Counted from the first letter of the stretch, positions 52,522-61,621 are shown. The stretch is 64,000 bases of DNA from JAVDCA01 sp963819385 (GCA_963819385.1 CAWFVV010000006.1:1364001-1428000); one strand, 5' to 3'. The notes: generated from the sequence alone by a model not told the origin. Program-made: numbers and translations.

Positions 52522-53586
52522 TCAATGCCCCTCGCGCCAGATGCCGAGGGATTCCTGCGCGGGGCGGTCGGAGATCGAGAACAGCACCAACTCCTTGGCG
52601 GCGTCGTGGGAGTAGCGCTTCCACGGCGGCACCACGAACACGTCCTTCGGACCCCACTCGTAGGGCTTACCGTCGATCGTGGTCGTGCCCTGCCCTTCGA
52701 CGCAGACAAAGATGGCGCCGTCGGTCGAGCGGTACGGCTCGCCCTTGAAGCCCTTAGGCAGCAGCGCCAAGTTGGCGCCCATGGTGGGCAGCACCGGACC
52801 GCCGTTGATCGGGTTGGCGTAGCGCACCCGCACGCCGTGGCGCTTGTCGATCTCGCCGGCCTTGTGCAGCCGCTCGAGCACGGGGCGCATCGTGGCATAA
52901 GTGTAATTGATGATCGGCGTGCGCTTCATGTCGACCGGCGCGCCGTCGGGCAGGACGCCCGAGCCGTAGAAGGCGAGCGAGTCGCCGTTGCCACGCGACG
53001 TGTTCTGCATCTTGTCGTCGAAGTGCTCGGCGAACGACGCCTCGAAATGGTTGACCGTCGGCATGTCGAGCACGTCGAGCCACAGCACCGGGTTGTTGCC
53101 GGTGTTGCCGTGATCGTGCGGCGCCCAGTTGGCGGTGATGAGGAAATCGCCCGGCGACATCATCGCCTTCTCGCCTTCGACTGCCGTATAGGCGCCCTCG
53201 CCGTCGAGCACGAAGCGGATCGCCGACGAGACGTGGCGGTGCGCCTCGGCGATCTCGCCCGGCAGGATGAGCTGGATGCCGGCAAACAGCGAATTGGTGA
53301 CCCGTGACTTGCCGCGCTGCGACGGATTCTCGAGGACGAGCACGCGGCGCTCGGCCTCCTCGGCGGAGATGACCTCGCCGGCCTCGAGCACCAGCTTCTT
53401 GGCGTCGTCGAACTTCCACAGCGCCGGCTCGCACTGCGACTTCGGCTCCTTGGTGACGAGGTTCTTCAGGACCTCCCACAGCGGCGCCATGTCGTATTTC
53501 GAGATCTTGTCGTAGTAGGCCTGCCGCGCGCCCTGCAGATTGTGCTTCGGATCGGGATTGGTCTTAGTTGCCGTCGCGACCGCCAT
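52522..53586 (-). CDS. Gentisate 1,2-dioxygenase
   Basis: A 354-residue double-cupin Fe(II) dioxygenase that opens the ring of gentisate to maleylpyruvate. Family features include PLWEVLKNLVTKEP near the start, HRHVSSAIRFVLDGEGAYT as the first cupin box with its metal His pair, WAPHDHGN, and the second cupin around FVCVEGQGTTTIDGKPYEWG. The ATG at 53586 lacks a strong Shine-Dalgarno box. It is near an SDR, an FAH-family hydrolase and solute receptors that could complete the pathway. Confidence 0.9.
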   Translation of the reverse strand: MAVATATKTNPDPKHNLQGARQAYYDKISKYDMAPLWEVLKNLVTKEPKSQCEPALWKFDDAKKLVLEAGEVISAEEAERRVLVLENPSQRGKSRVTNSLFAGIQLILPGEIAEAHRHVSSAIRFVLDGEGAYTAVEGEKAMMSPGDFLITANWAPHDHGNTGNNPVLWLDVLDMPTVNHFEASFAEHFDDKMQNTSRGNGDSLAFYGSGVLPDGAPVDMKRTPIINYTYATMRPVLERLHKAGEIDKRHGVRVRYANPINGGPVLPTMGANLALLPKGFKGEPYRSTDGAIFVCVEGQGTTTIDGKPYEWGPKDVFVVPPWKRYSHDAAKELVLFSISDRPAQESLGIWREGH

Positions 53587-53694
53587 GTGTTCGTTCCTCC
53601 GTTGGGCCCGGAATTCGCAAGCCCTTGCCCGCAATATAGGAAATTTACCGGAACCCGGGAATACGCAATTCCGCGTCCCTGGACTGCCCGCCGC

Positions 53695-54462
53695 TCAGGT
53701 GTTGTTGGCGCCGCCGTCGACCGCGAGCGTCTGGCCGGTGACGAAATCCGACTCGGACGAGGCGAGGAAGATCAAGGTGCCGACCAGGTCCTCCGGCACC
53801 TCGTCGCGCTTGAGCGCCCGGCGGGCAATCGCCGGCTCGCGCGCCGACTTGAGGTGGCCCGGGTTGTGCTCGACCACGCTGTCGCTGACCGTGAAGCCAG
53901 GCGCCAGCGTGTTGACGCAGATATTGTGGGCGCCGAGCTCGCGCGACAGCGCCCGCGTGAAGGACGTCACGGCGCCCTTCGAGGTGACGTAGTGCAGCAT
54001 GTGCGGGATGCCGCGCGCCGCCGTCCCCGAGCCGATATTGATGATCTTGCCGGAACGCTGGGCGATCATGTGCGGCGCGACGTGCTTGGCCATCAGGAAC
54101 ATGCCGCGCACGTTGACCGCCATCACGCGGTCCCACAGCGCCACGTCGATCTCGGCGAAGGGCTGCTCCTGCAACGGCGCGAACAGCGCGGCGTTGTTCA
54201 CCAGGATGTCGATCTTGCCGAAGCGCGCGAGCGTGGCGGCGACGACCTGCTTGACCGATTCCTCGTCGCCGACGTCGACCAGCGCGCTGGTCACCGAGTT
54301 GGCGCCATGCTGCGTGGCGATCTCGGCCGCCAGCTCACGCCCGTCCGCGATATCGGCGATCATCACCCGCGCGCCTTCGGCCGCGAGCGCCCGCGCGTAG
54401 TAGCGGCCGATGCCCCTCGCCCCGCCCGTCACGATCGCGACGCGGCCATCCAGTCTTGCCAT
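53695..54462 (-). CDS. Short-chain dehydrogenase/reductase
   Basis: A 255-residue classical SDR: TGGARGIG near the start, an Asp in MIADIADG favouring NAD, NNAALFA, NIGSGTAARG with the catalytic Ser, YVTSK, and the C-terminal VTGQTLAVDGGANN. It is upstream of the gentisate dioxygenase on the same strand (108-bp gap) and probably oxidises a hydroxylated intermediate of the same catabolic route. Confidence 0.88.
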   Translation of the reverse strand: MARLDGRVAIVTGGARGIGRYYARALAAEGARVMIADIADGRELAAEIATQHGANSVTSALVDVGDEESVKQVVAATLARFGKIDILVNNAALFAPLQEQPFAEIDVALWDRVMAVNVRGMFLMAKHVAPHMIAQRSGKIINIGSGTAARGIPHMLHYVTSKGAVTSFTRALSRELGAHNICVNTLAPGFTVSDSVVEHNPGHLKSAREPAIARRALKRDEVPEDLVGTLIFLASSESDFVTGQTLAVDGGANNT

Positions 54463-54497
54463 TGACGATATGTCTCCGGTAGGTCTCACGGGACCCT

Positions 54498-54572
54498 GTC
54501 ATTGCGAGCGAAGCGAAGCAATCCCTGCCGCACGAGATTGCTTCGGCGGACTTCGCCCGCCTCGCAATGACG
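54498..54572. repeat. CATTGCGAGCGAAGC palindrome, copy 2
   Basis: GTCATTGCGAGCGAAGCGAA on the left and CGCCCGCCTCGCAATGACGA on the right, with inner GCAATC/GATTGC arms. It lies between the divergent SDR and SnoaL genes. Confidence 0.8.
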
Positions 54573-54594
54573 ACGTACATTCATGAGGGACTCA

Positions 54595-55200
54595 ATGCCC
54601 GCCACCGACGCCCTCCTCGACCGCCTTGCCATCCGCGAGCTCATCGACAACTGGGCGATGTGGCGCGACACCGGCCGCTGGAACGATTTCCGCACCTGCT
54701 GGCACGCCGAGGGCGTCATGATGGCGACCTGGTTCCAGGGCGGCTTCGAGGAATTCATCGCGGTAAGCCAGGAAGGCTTTGCGCGCGGTGCCCGCACGTC
54801 GCATTTCCAGGGCGGGACGAGCGTCGACCTCAAGGGAGATCGCGCCATCGCGCAGACCAAGATGCAGATCGCCCAGCGCGGCCCGATCGAGGGCGTCGTG
54901 TGCGACGTGGTCTGCTCCGGCCGCTTCTACGATTTCCTCGAGAAGCGGGATGACCGCTGGGGCATCGTGCTGCGCCAGCCGATCTACGAGCGCGACCGCA
55001 TCAATCCGGTCGATCCGGCCGCCACCGTGCGGCTCGACCCGGCGCTGCTCGACCGCTTTCCCGAGGGCTATCGCCACCTCGCCTACCTGCAGGCCAAGAA
55101 CGGCCAGACCGTGAAGATGGACATGCCCGGGCTGATCGGGCCCGAGCTCGATGCGCTCCAACGGCGCGGTGAGCGCTGGCTGAGGGGCGAAGCGATTTAG
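54595..55200 (+). CDS. SnoaL-like protein
   Basis: A 201-residue NTF2-fold protein: LAIRELIDNWAMWRDTGRWN, FRTCWHAEGVMMATWFQG, and SGRFYDFLEKRDDRWGIVLR. The HAEG/W-x-T pattern is common to ring-hydroxylating or steroid-isomerase-like SnoaL proteins. The ATG at 54595 has GAGGG eight bases upstream, better than the in-frame ATG at 54583. It probably belongs to the neighbouring aromatic set, but its reaction is unknown. Confidence 0.85.
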   Translation: MPATDALLDRLAIRELIDNWAMWRDTGRWNDFRTCWHAEGVMMATWFQGGFEEFIAVSQEGFARGARTSHFQGGTSVDLKGDRAIAQTKMQIAQRGPIEGVVCDVVCSGRFYDFLEKRDDRWGIVLRQPIYERDRINPVDPAATVRLDPALLDRFPEGYRHLAYLQAKNGQTVKMDMPGLIGPELDALQRRGERWLRGEAI

Positions 55201-55209
55201 CGGACCCGT

Positions 55210-55638
55210 CTATCGCGCCGCCTGGCAGCTTGCGAGCGCAACGACGATCGGGGTCGCACACAGCAATGCGGCCGTCACCACGACGAGGACCAGCAGCCGA
55301 TCGAAATTCATGCTCAAACCGTATTGGCCCCTATCGCGAGTGAGACGCGCGGCTCGAGCGTAATTCCGCGCGAACCAGCCCCACCTGACCGCGCCGAAAC
55401 ACGTCGAGACCGCCCATAGCGCCACCAGCGGCGCCAACATCCAGGCCGGCGCCCATGCGCCTTTCTCGACCGGGCTGAGCCATGTGGAGCAGCCCAATTG
55501 CGATGGGCTGATCGCCACCCGAAAAAGGATGCCGCAGAGCGCGAGCGTGGCGCAGCCGAGCGTGCCGATCCACGCGACAGTTTTGTAAAATCGCCGGCCG
55601 AACAGCCTGTTGCCGGCGGCGTCTGATGCAGACGTCAT
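55210..55638 (-). CDS. Hypothetical membrane protein
   Basis: I do not recognise the family. The 142-residue protein has three hydrophobic segments (about 20-42, 60-82 and 112-132), a basic stretch after the second and two or three Cys. It converges with the SnoaL gene, with a gap of only 9 bp. An in-frame GTG three codons upstream is an alternative start. Confidence 0.65.
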   Translation of the reverse strand: MTSASDAAGNRLFGRRFYKTVAWIGTLGCATLALCGILFRVAISPSQLGCSTWLSPVEKGAWAPAWMLAPLVALWAVSTCFGAVRWGWFARNYARAARLTRDRGQYGLSMNFDRLLVLVVVTAALLCATPIVVALASCQAAR

Positions 55639-55759
55639 CCGTGTCACCCATGGTGATGCGACGACTGCACGATATCACGTCAGCATGGGCGTATTGAACC
55701 ACGTCGATCCGTGCGGCGCAGCCTGATATAAGCCGCTCGACGCAATCGGATTCCCCTCC

Positions 55760-56266
55760 ATGCCCCACCTCACCGACAACTGGTCGAAGGAGCAGCGCCA
55801 GGCCGCGGCGCAGCGGGTGAGCGCGATCCTCTACGGCGTGGTCGCCATCATGACGGCCGAGCTGTCGGTGCGCGGGGGCGAGTACAGCCACTTCGAGACG
55901 GCGCTCGGCGCCATCCTGATCGGCCTCGCCATGACGGTAACGCGCATCTTCGTCGAGGTGACGAAGAAGGAAGCCGAGATCGGCGTGCATCTCTCGCTCG
56001 CCAAGGCGGGCGGGATCATCGCGGACTCGCTCCTGGTCATGCTGTTTCCAATCGTCACCGCGCTGCTGATCCTGATCGCGGCGCTGACCACCGAGAGCTG
56101 GCCCACGCTGCTCAACTCGGTGCTCTACGTCGGCATGGCGACCGATTTCGCGACCGGCTTCGTCTCGAGCTACATCCTCAATCGCTCCATGCGGCCGGCG
56201 ATGACGCGCGGACTGCTCTGGCTCGCGCTCGGCATCCTGCTGGTTGCCGCGAAAAAGCTCGCCTGA
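55760..56266 (+). CDS. Hypothetical integral membrane protein
   Basis: A 168-residue protein with four hydrophobic segments (about 20-35, 45-65, 85-112 and 116-165). The pattern SAILYGVVAIMTAELSVRGG, with Glu and Arg in the membrane-facing part, resembles small VIT-like or stress-response membrane proteins, but I cannot assign it. It is a single-gene unit between two unknowns. Confidence 0.7.
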   Translation: MPHLTDNWSKEQRQAAAQRVSAILYGVVAIMTAELSVRGGEYSHFETALGAILIGLAMTVTRIFVEVTKKEAEIGVHLSLAKAGGIIADSLLVMLFPIVTALLILIAALTTESWPTLLNSVLYVGMATDFATGFVSSYILNRSMRPAMTRGLLWLALGILLVAAKKLA

Positions 56267-56337
56267 GGCGCGTTGCCGCCTGCCCCCGGGCGGGCCATGA
56301 TGCGCCGCGAGGCTGTTCGCACCCGGGGAGCGCGGCC

Positions 56338-57381
56338 ATGACGAAGCGCGGCACGCAGAGTGGTTCGCGGCAGGCACGGACTGGTGCGCCACAGTTCGCG
56401 ATCGTGCGTGGCTTGGCGCTCGCGCTGGCCACCATGACGACGGCGTTCGCGATCTCGACCGCCGGCGCGCAAACCGCCACTTTCCCCGACCGCCCGCTCA
56501 AGATGGTCGTCGGCTTCTCGGCCGGCGGCGGCACCGACGTGATCGCGCGCATCGTGGCGCAGGCGATGTCGGCCGGCCTGCATCAGTCGGTGGTCGTCGA
56601 GAACCGGCCGGGCGTGAGCGGCATGCTGGCCGCCGCCGACGTCGCCCGCGCGGCGCCCGACGGCTACACGCTGATGATGGGCAGCCAGACCACGCTCGCG
56701 GTCGCGCCCACGCTCTATCGCAAGTTCGCCATCGACGCCGCGCGCGACTTCGCGGGCGTCGCGCGCGCCGGCGCCTCGCCGCTCGTGCTCGTCGTGACCC
56801 CGTCGTTTCCGGCGCACTCGGTGCGCGAGTTGATCGCGCTCGCCAAGGCCAAGCCCGGCACGCTCAACTTCGCGTCGGGCGGCGTCGGCACGACCCCCCA
56901 CATGGCGGGCGAGCTGTTCGCCGAGCTTGCCGGCATCAAGCTCGTGCACGTCGCCTACCGGGGCGAGGCGCCCGCGCTCAACGACGTGCTCGGCGGGCAG
57001 ATCCCGATGATGTTCACCAACCTCTCGGCCGCGATCGGCAACATCAAGGCAGGCTCGCTGCGTGCGCTCGCGGTCACGGGCGCGCAGCGCTCGCCTTCGG
57101 CGCCCGAGATCCCGACGCTCGCCGAAGCTGCGATCCCGGACTTCGCGGTCGAGACCTGGTTCGCGGTGGTCGCCCCGGCCCGCACGCCGCGTGCGATCGT
57201 CGCGCGGCTCAATGCCGAGGTGCAGCGCGATTTCACCGATCCCGCCACTGTGCGCCGCTTCACCGATCTCGGCATGACGTCCGGCGGCGGCACGCCCGAG
57301 GAGCTCGACGCCTACGTGAAGTCGGAAATCGCGAAGTGGGGCAAGGTGATCAAGGACGCCGACATCCGTGCGCCGGAGTAA
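56338..57381 (+). CDS. Tripartite tricarboxylate-type (Bug) solute-binding protein
   Basis: A 347-residue periplasmic receptor of the Bug/TctC family. A long N-terminal region with the signal hydrophobic core at about 22-42 ends at AGAQTATFPDRPLK. The family block MVVGFSAGGGTDVIARIVAQ is followed by VVENRPGVSGMLAA, LNFASGGVGTTPHMAGELFA and HVAYRGEAPALNDVLGGQI. Bug proteins bind aromatic or carboxylic acids. No TctAB membrane genes are adjacent. Confidence 0.9.
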   Translation: MTKRGTQSGSRQARTGAPQFAIVRGLALALATMTTAFAISTAGAQTATFPDRPLKMVVGFSAGGGTDVIARIVAQAMSAGLHQSVVVENRPGVSGMLAAADVARAAPDGYTLMMGSQTTLAVAPTLYRKFAIDAARDFAGVARAGASPLVLVVTPSFPAHSVRELIALAKAKPGTLNFASGGVGTTPHMAGELFAELAGIKLVHVAYRGEAPALNDVLGGQIPMMFTNLSAAIGNIKAGSLRALAVTGAQRSPSAPEIPTLAEAAIPDFAVETWFAVVAPARTPRAIVARLNAEVQRDFTDPATVRRFTDLGMTSGGGTPEELDAYVKSEIAKWGKVIKDADIRAPE

Positions 57382-57541
57382 TGCGCGCCGTAACCGTCGA
57401 TGCCCGGGTGCGCCGTCGCCGCAAGTCTTGTCAAAAAACGACCATTCCGTGACGGGCATCACGGGATGGACACGCGATTGCTGATGACCGATCGGCACGG
57501 GCCGCGTACCATTCTGCCGCGAATTCATCAGGGAGCGCCGC

Positions 57542-57994
57542 ATGTCGCGACATACCTTTTTGCTGGCCGTCCTCACCACATCGATCGCCGGTCTTGCGCC
57601 CGCGATCGCGCAACAGCAGCAGCCGCAGCAGCCGCCACGGCCATGCGTCGCGATCCGGCAGGTCTGCCTGCAGGCGGGATTCGTCCTCAACGGCGCGCGT
57701 GCCGGCGAAGGTCTCGTGGTCGATTGCATCAGGCCGATCATGCAGGGCGCGCCGCAGCCCAAGCGCGCGGCCAAGCCGCTACCCGCCGTCGATCCGGCGC
57801 TGATCGAAGCCTGCCGGGCGGCTAATCCGAATTTCGGCATGGCCAGGGCCCAACCGTCGCGCAACGGGCCGCCCGGGCAAAATGCACCGGGCGGGTCGCC
57901 GCAGGCCGGCCCTCCGGGGCAACCACCGGGGCCGGGAGACGAACCGCAGGAGCAGGAGCCGCAGGATCAACCGCCGCCGCCACCGAAGCACTGA
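57542..57994 (+). CDS. Small secreted Pro/Gln-rich protein
   Basis: A 150-residue protein with a clear signal peptide (cleavage after PAIAQ, residue 23), a short middle with four Cys that could form disulfides (PCVAIRQVCLQ, VVDCIRP, EACRAANP), and a tail of Pro, Gln and Gly. I do not know the family. A strong terminator follows at 58026-58057. Confidence 0.7.
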   Translation: MSRHTFLLAVLTTSIAGLAPAIAQQQQPQQPPRPCVAIRQVCLQAGFVLNGARAGEGLVVDCIRPIMQGAPQPKRAAKPLPAVDPALIEACRAANPNFGMARAQPSRNGPPGQNAPGGSPQAGPPGQPPGPGDEPQEQEPQDQPPPPPKH

Positions 57995-58025
57995 CGGCAC
58001 GCACGCTCCATCTCACGACAAGCGA

Positions 58026-58057
58026 ATCGCGGCCGCTCGGCCGCGATTTTTCTTTTT
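58026..58057 (+). terminator. Rho-independent terminator
   Basis: ATCGCGGCC pairs perfectly with GGCCGCGAT around GCTC and is followed by TTTTTCTTTTT. It ends the transcript of the small secreted protein gene 32 bp upstream. Confidence 0.85.
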
Positions 58058-58240
58058 GCACATGCGCATCGTGCTGCTGCGGACGGCGCCATCTCTCACG
58101 TCGTGATGTGCGTCACAGAAAGCGCGAATGCGCCGCGCCGCGGCGCTTACGCACGAACGCATCTTGGCGCGCCTCCGACCAACGGGTGGGTAGAGAACCC
58201 GAACATTGATTCTGAACCCAACCCGTCAAGGAGAAGACCC

Positions 58241-58735
58241 ATGTCCCGACTGTCCCGCACCTCCCTGCTCGCCATCGCGGCCACCGCCGCGGTCGCGATC
58301 TCGGCCCTCACGCCGACCAATGCGTCCGCCTGGGGACGCGGTGGCGGCTTCCACAGCTTCCACGGCTTCCACGCCTATCACTTCGGCTACCACGGCGGCT
58401 TCTATCGTCACTATCCGTATCGCTTCGGCTTCGGCCATTGGGGCTGGAACCGCTACCGCTGGGGCTTCGGCAACGAGTATCGCTGGCCGCGCTACGGCTA
58501 CTGGCCGCGGTATCGCTGGTTCCCGCGCCCGATCGTCTACGGCGGGCTTGGTGCCGGTGCGCTGGCGGCGGCGAGTGCGGCTCCGGCCGCGGCGCAGGCG
58601 ATGCCCACCGCGCAGCAGCCGAACTGCCTGGTCAAGCACTACCTGCCGAACGGCGCGGTCGAGTTCGCCGACACATGCACGCAGGAGCAGGCGATTGCGA
58701 TGCCGAACGGCCAGCCCGGCCCCGGCGCGCGGTAA
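58241..58735 (+). CDS. Secreted His/Tyr/Trp/Gly-rich protein
   Basis: A 164-residue protein with a signal peptide (TSLLAIAATAAVAISALTP, cleavage after NASA) and a segment of about 65 residues very rich in His, Tyr, Phe, Trp, Gly and Arg (for example FHSFHGFHAYHFGYHGG and HWGWNRYRWGFG). An Ala-rich stretch and a C-terminal domain with two Cys (NCLVKHYLPNG, DTCTQEQ) follow. Similar small exported proteins are common in Rhizobiales and have no known role; metal or surface binding is possible. The ATG follows AAGGAG. Confidence 0.75.
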   Translation: MSRLSRTSLLAIAATAAVAISALTPTNASAWGRGGGFHSFHGFHAYHFGYHGGFYRHYPYRFGFGHWGWNRYRWGFGNEYRWPRYGYWPRYRWFPRPIVYGGLGAGALAAASAAPAAAQAMPTAQQPNCLVKHYLPNGAVEFADTCTQEQAIAMPNGQPGPGAR

Positions 58736-58775
58736 GGCATGCGGCACGCGACCGGATGCGTCCGGCGCGGTCCCG

Positions 58776-58815
58776 GGCCCCGGCAGGATGATGTCCTGCC
58801 GGGGCCTGTCTTTTT
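58776..58815 (+). terminator. Rho-independent terminator
   Basis: GGCCCCGGCAGGA and TCCTGCCGGGGCC form a perfect 13-bp stem with a TGATG loop, then TGTCTTTTT. It stands 41 bp after the His/Tyr-rich gene and separates it from the Crp/Fnr gene. Confidence 0.9.
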
Positions 58816-58885
58816 GCGCCGCGCTTGCGCATCATCCGGGACGACGGAAGCGATGCCCAGCCGCCCCCGCGACGGAGCCCACCAG

Positions 58886-59551
58886 ATGGCGCGCGACACC
58901 CTGTTTTCGATCCTGCCGCCGGCGCTCGCGGACGGCCTGATCGCGCAGGCCAGCACGATCGAGCTCACGCCCGACCAGGCACTGTTTCGCAGCGGCGATC
59001 CATGCAACGGCTGCTATCATGTGATCGACGGGCTGCTGAAGGTCACGGTCGAGCTGCCGTCGCGGCGCGAGCGCATCCTCGCGATCCTCGGCAGTGGCGG
59101 CTTCATCGGCGAGCTGTCGCTGATGGACGGCGCGCCGCGCTCCGCCGACGTGATCGCGATCAAGCGCGCGAAGCTCTATTTCGTCAGCCGCACCGCGTTC
59201 GACGCGTTCGGCGCCGCCCATCCGGAGATCTACCGGCATATCGCCGACCTCCTGGCGCGCCGCCTGCGCGACAACAGCGCGACGCTCGCCATGACGTCGC
59301 TCTCGATCAAGGCGCGCGCCGCCCGCGCGCTGCTCAGCCTCGCCGAGGCGTTCGGCAAGGACGTCGGCGCGGGCCGTATCCTCATCCGCCAGAAGGTGAG
59401 CCAGGGCGACCTCGCCGCCATGGCGGGCATCGCGCGCGAGAACCTGAGCCGCATCCTGCAGGAGTGGATGGAGACCGAGCTGGTCAGCCGCCTCGCGGGC
59501 TACTATTGCGTCGAGCGCAAGGAGGCGCTGGAGCGCGCGGCCGACGCATGA
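58886..59551 (+). CDS. Crp/Fnr-family transcriptional regulator
   Basis: A 221-residue regulator. The N-terminal cyclic-nucleotide-binding fold (about 10-125) contains GDPCNGCYHVIDGLLKV and FIGELSLMDGAPRSADV, close to the GELAL...R phosphate cassette of cAMP-binding members. The C-terminal winged helix (about 150-215) has SQGDLAAMAGIARENLSRIL. There are no Fnr-type Cys clusters. It is followed 115 bp later by an adenylate cyclase gene, so cAMP is a reasonable ligand. The ATG at 58886 has GGAG eight bases upstream; an ATG at 58853 is the alternative. Confidence 0.9.
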   Translation: MARDTLFSILPPALADGLIAQASTIELTPDQALFRSGDPCNGCYHVIDGLLKVTVELPSRRERILAILGSGGFIGELSLMDGAPRSADVIAIKRAKLYFVSRTAFDAFGAAHPEIYRHIADLLARRLRDNSATLAMTSLSIKARAARALLSLAEAFGKDVGAGRILIRQKVSQGDLAAMAGIARENLSRILQEWMETELVSRLAGYYCVERKEALERAADA

Positions 59552-59666
59552 TGACGCCCAACCACCACACTGGACAGGCTCGAGGCCGCGGTGGAAATAT
59601 CTCGCGAACAACCAGACGGCTCCGCAACGCGCGATGCATGTCCCCGATGACTGCCGGCGAGCGATC

Positions 59667-60803
59667 ATGAAACGCAAGATTTCAGCGCTTCTCGCGGCCG
59701 ACATCGTCAAATACAGCAAGCTCGTCGCCGAGGCCGAGGAGGAGACGGTCCGCCGCCTCGCCGATTATCGCGCGCGCTTCGAGGAGCTGACCGCGCGCCA
59801 TGGCGGCCGTGTCGTCAACATGGTGGGCGATGCGGTGCTGGCCGAGTTTCCGAGCTCGGTCGACGCGGTGCGCTGCGCGCTCGACGCGCAGGAAGGGACG
59901 CGGACCAGCAACGAGGCCTATCCGGACGAGCGCCGCATGCAGATCCGCATCGGCGTCACGCTCGCCGACATCATGGACCAGGACGGCGAGCTGTTCGGCG
60001 ACGGCGTCAACATCGCGGCACGCCTGGAGAGCCTTTCGCCGCCCGGCGGCATCTGCGTGTCGCAGACCGTGCGCGAGCAGGTCGCCGGCAAGATCGCGGC
60101 GAGCTTTCGCGACATCGGCGAGCAGCGGGTGAAGAACCTGCCGAATCCCATCCGCGCCTATGTGATCGAACCCCCCGGCGCGATCGACAGCCGATCCCGC
60201 AAGCTGGTCACGACGGGCCGCGCGCTCGCCGCGGCCGGCGTGCTCGTCGTCGCCGGCGTGGCGTCGATCGTCGCGGCCACGCAATGGCACGGAAGCGGGT
60301 CGACGGCTGGCGGCCCCGCGCCGGCATCACCCGCGACGCCGCGGCTTGCCACGGTCCCGACCGGGCTCCGATTCGACGAGGCCAAGGTGCGGGCATTGGC
60401 GGAGCGGCAATCGATCCCGCTCCCGCCGCAGCTCAGGGTCCTCCCGGCCGCCGGCACCGTGCCGCACGGGTTGACGGACTATCTCGGCGCGTGGGGCGGC
60501 GATAAGCGGTGGAACGCGCGGGGCCGCCAGGCCATCCTCATCGTCGAGAGCATCGACGGGGCCGGCACCGCGATCGGCGTCTACGCGCACGGGGTGCCGC
60601 TCAACCCCAATGCGGCCACGGAGAACTCGGCGCGCTTCGTGCCCTTCGCGGCAATCGTCACCGACAAGGGATTGCACTTCGCGTGGGGCCGCTCGACCTA
60701 CAACTTCCTGCTGATGCCCGACGGCTCGATGTGGGGACAGCTCGATTCCAACAACGAGCGCGGCCATTTCGATCTGTCGATCGTGTTGCAGCGGGTGGAG
60801 TAG
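59667..60803 (+). CDS. Class III adenylate/guanylate cyclase
   Basis: A 378-residue protein. Residues 1-165 are a class III cyclase domain with metal-binding D12 (AADIVKYSKL) and D55 (MVGDAVLAEF), and the transition-state pair N115 and R119 (DGVNIAARLES). A membrane helix (about 184-206) follows, then a C-terminal domain of about 150 residues with no family I recognise (YLGAWGGDKRWNARGRQAIL). The cyclase is thus cytoplasmic with a possibly periplasmic sensor. It is a neighbour of the Crp/Fnr gene. Confidence 0.9.
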   Translation: MKRKISALLAADIVKYSKLVAEAEEETVRRLADYRARFEELTARHGGRVVNMVGDAVLAEFPSSVDAVRCALDAQEGTRTSNEAYPDERRMQIRIGVTLADIMDQDGELFGDGVNIAARLESLSPPGGICVSQTVREQVAGKIAASFRDIGEQRVKNLPNPIRAYVIEPPGAIDSRSRKLVTTGRALAAAGVLVVAGVASIVAATQWHGSGSTAGGPAPASPATPRLATVPTGLRFDEAKVRALAERQSIPLPPQLRVLPAAGTVPHGLTDYLGAWGGDKRWNARGRQAILIVESIDGAGTAIGVYAHGVPLNPNAATENSARFVPFAAIVTDKGLHFAWGRSTYNFLLMPDGSMWGQLDSNNERGHFDLSIVLQRVE

Positions 60804-60810
60804 CCTAAAG

Positions 60811-60899
60811 CCGTCATGGCCGGGCTTGTCCCGGCCATCCACGTCTTTCATGTCCGATCGCCAAGACGTGGATGCCCGGCACAAGGCCGGGCATGACGG
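60811..60899. repeat. GTCATGGCCGGGCTTGTC palindromic repeat, copy 2
   Basis: GTCATGGCCGGGCTTGTCCC and GGCCATCCACGTCTT face AAGACGTGGATGCCC and GGCACAAGGCCGGGCATGAC, between converging genes. Confidence 0.85.
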
Positions 60900-60936
60900 T
60901 GAGCACGATAGGCGAATTCGCCCCAGGGCCTCGCCG

Positions 60937-61506
60937 CTACGTCCCCTTCACCATGCGGATGAACTTCTCGAAGCCGGCGAGCTGCGCCTTGACCATGTCG
61001 ATCGCACCCTGGTCCTTGAGCTCGAGGGTCGTCGCATCGAACTTCTGCGCCGCGAAGTTCACGATCACCTCGGGTCGGCCGAACCACAGCACATCGACCG
61101 AGGTGAGCGACTGGCGCAGCGCATACTGCATGCGCGCGCCGCCGAGCAGGCCGCCGGCCGCCGATTGCACCGCGAACGGCTTGCCGGCGAACGGCTGGTT
61201 CTTCAGGCGCGAGGCCCAGTCGATCGCGTTCTTGAGGCCGCCCGGGATCGACCAGTTGTATTCAGGCGATACGACCAGGACGCCGTCGGCGGCGCGGATC
61301 GCGTCCGCCCAGGCGGTGACGGACGATGGGAAGCCGTTCGCGTCCTGGTCGTCGTGATTGTAGATCGGCATCTGCGCGAAGGACGGCGCATCCTGGAACG
61401 TCAGGCCGGCCGGCGCGAGCTTCGGCGCCATGCGGGCGAGCGCCGCATTATACGAGCCTTTGCGCAGCGAGCCGCAGATGGTGAGAATTTTCAAAGTATC
61501 GGTCAT
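60937..61506 (-). CDS. NADPH-dependent FMN reductase
   Basis: A 189-residue flavodoxin-like reductase. The FMN-phosphate loop is GSLRKGSYN (12-20), and the isoalloxazine loop SPEYNWSIPGGLKNAIDW is near 80-97, as in azo-, chromate- and quinone-reducing enzymes of the NADPH:FMN reductase family. The physiological acceptor is unknown. It lies between two copies of the same palindromic repeat family. Confidence 0.9.
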   Translation of the reverse strand: MTDTLKILTICGSLRKGSYNAALARMAPKLAPAGLTFQDAPSFAQMPIYNHDDQDANGFPSSVTAWADAIRAADGVLVVSPEYNWSIPGGLKNAIDWASRLKNQPFAGKPFAVQSAAGGLLGGARMQYALRQSLTSVDVLWFGRPEVIVNFAAQKFDATTLELKDQGAIDMVKAQLAGFEKFIRMVKGT

Positions 61507-61528
61507 GCCCTAGCCCCGAGGTTTTGCG

Positions 61529-61621
61529 CCGTCATGGCCGGGCTTGTCCCGGCCATCCACGCCTTGCTTTTTACGACGCCCTAAAGACGTGGATGCCCGC
61601 GACAAGCGCGGGCATGACGAC
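61529..61621. repeat. GTCATGGCCGGGCTTGTC palindromic repeat, copy 3
   Basis: The same arms as the copy at 60811-60899. The two copies bracket the FMN reductase gene about 600 bp apart, in the same orientation, and give a direct repeat of nearly 40 bp. Confidence 0.85.
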
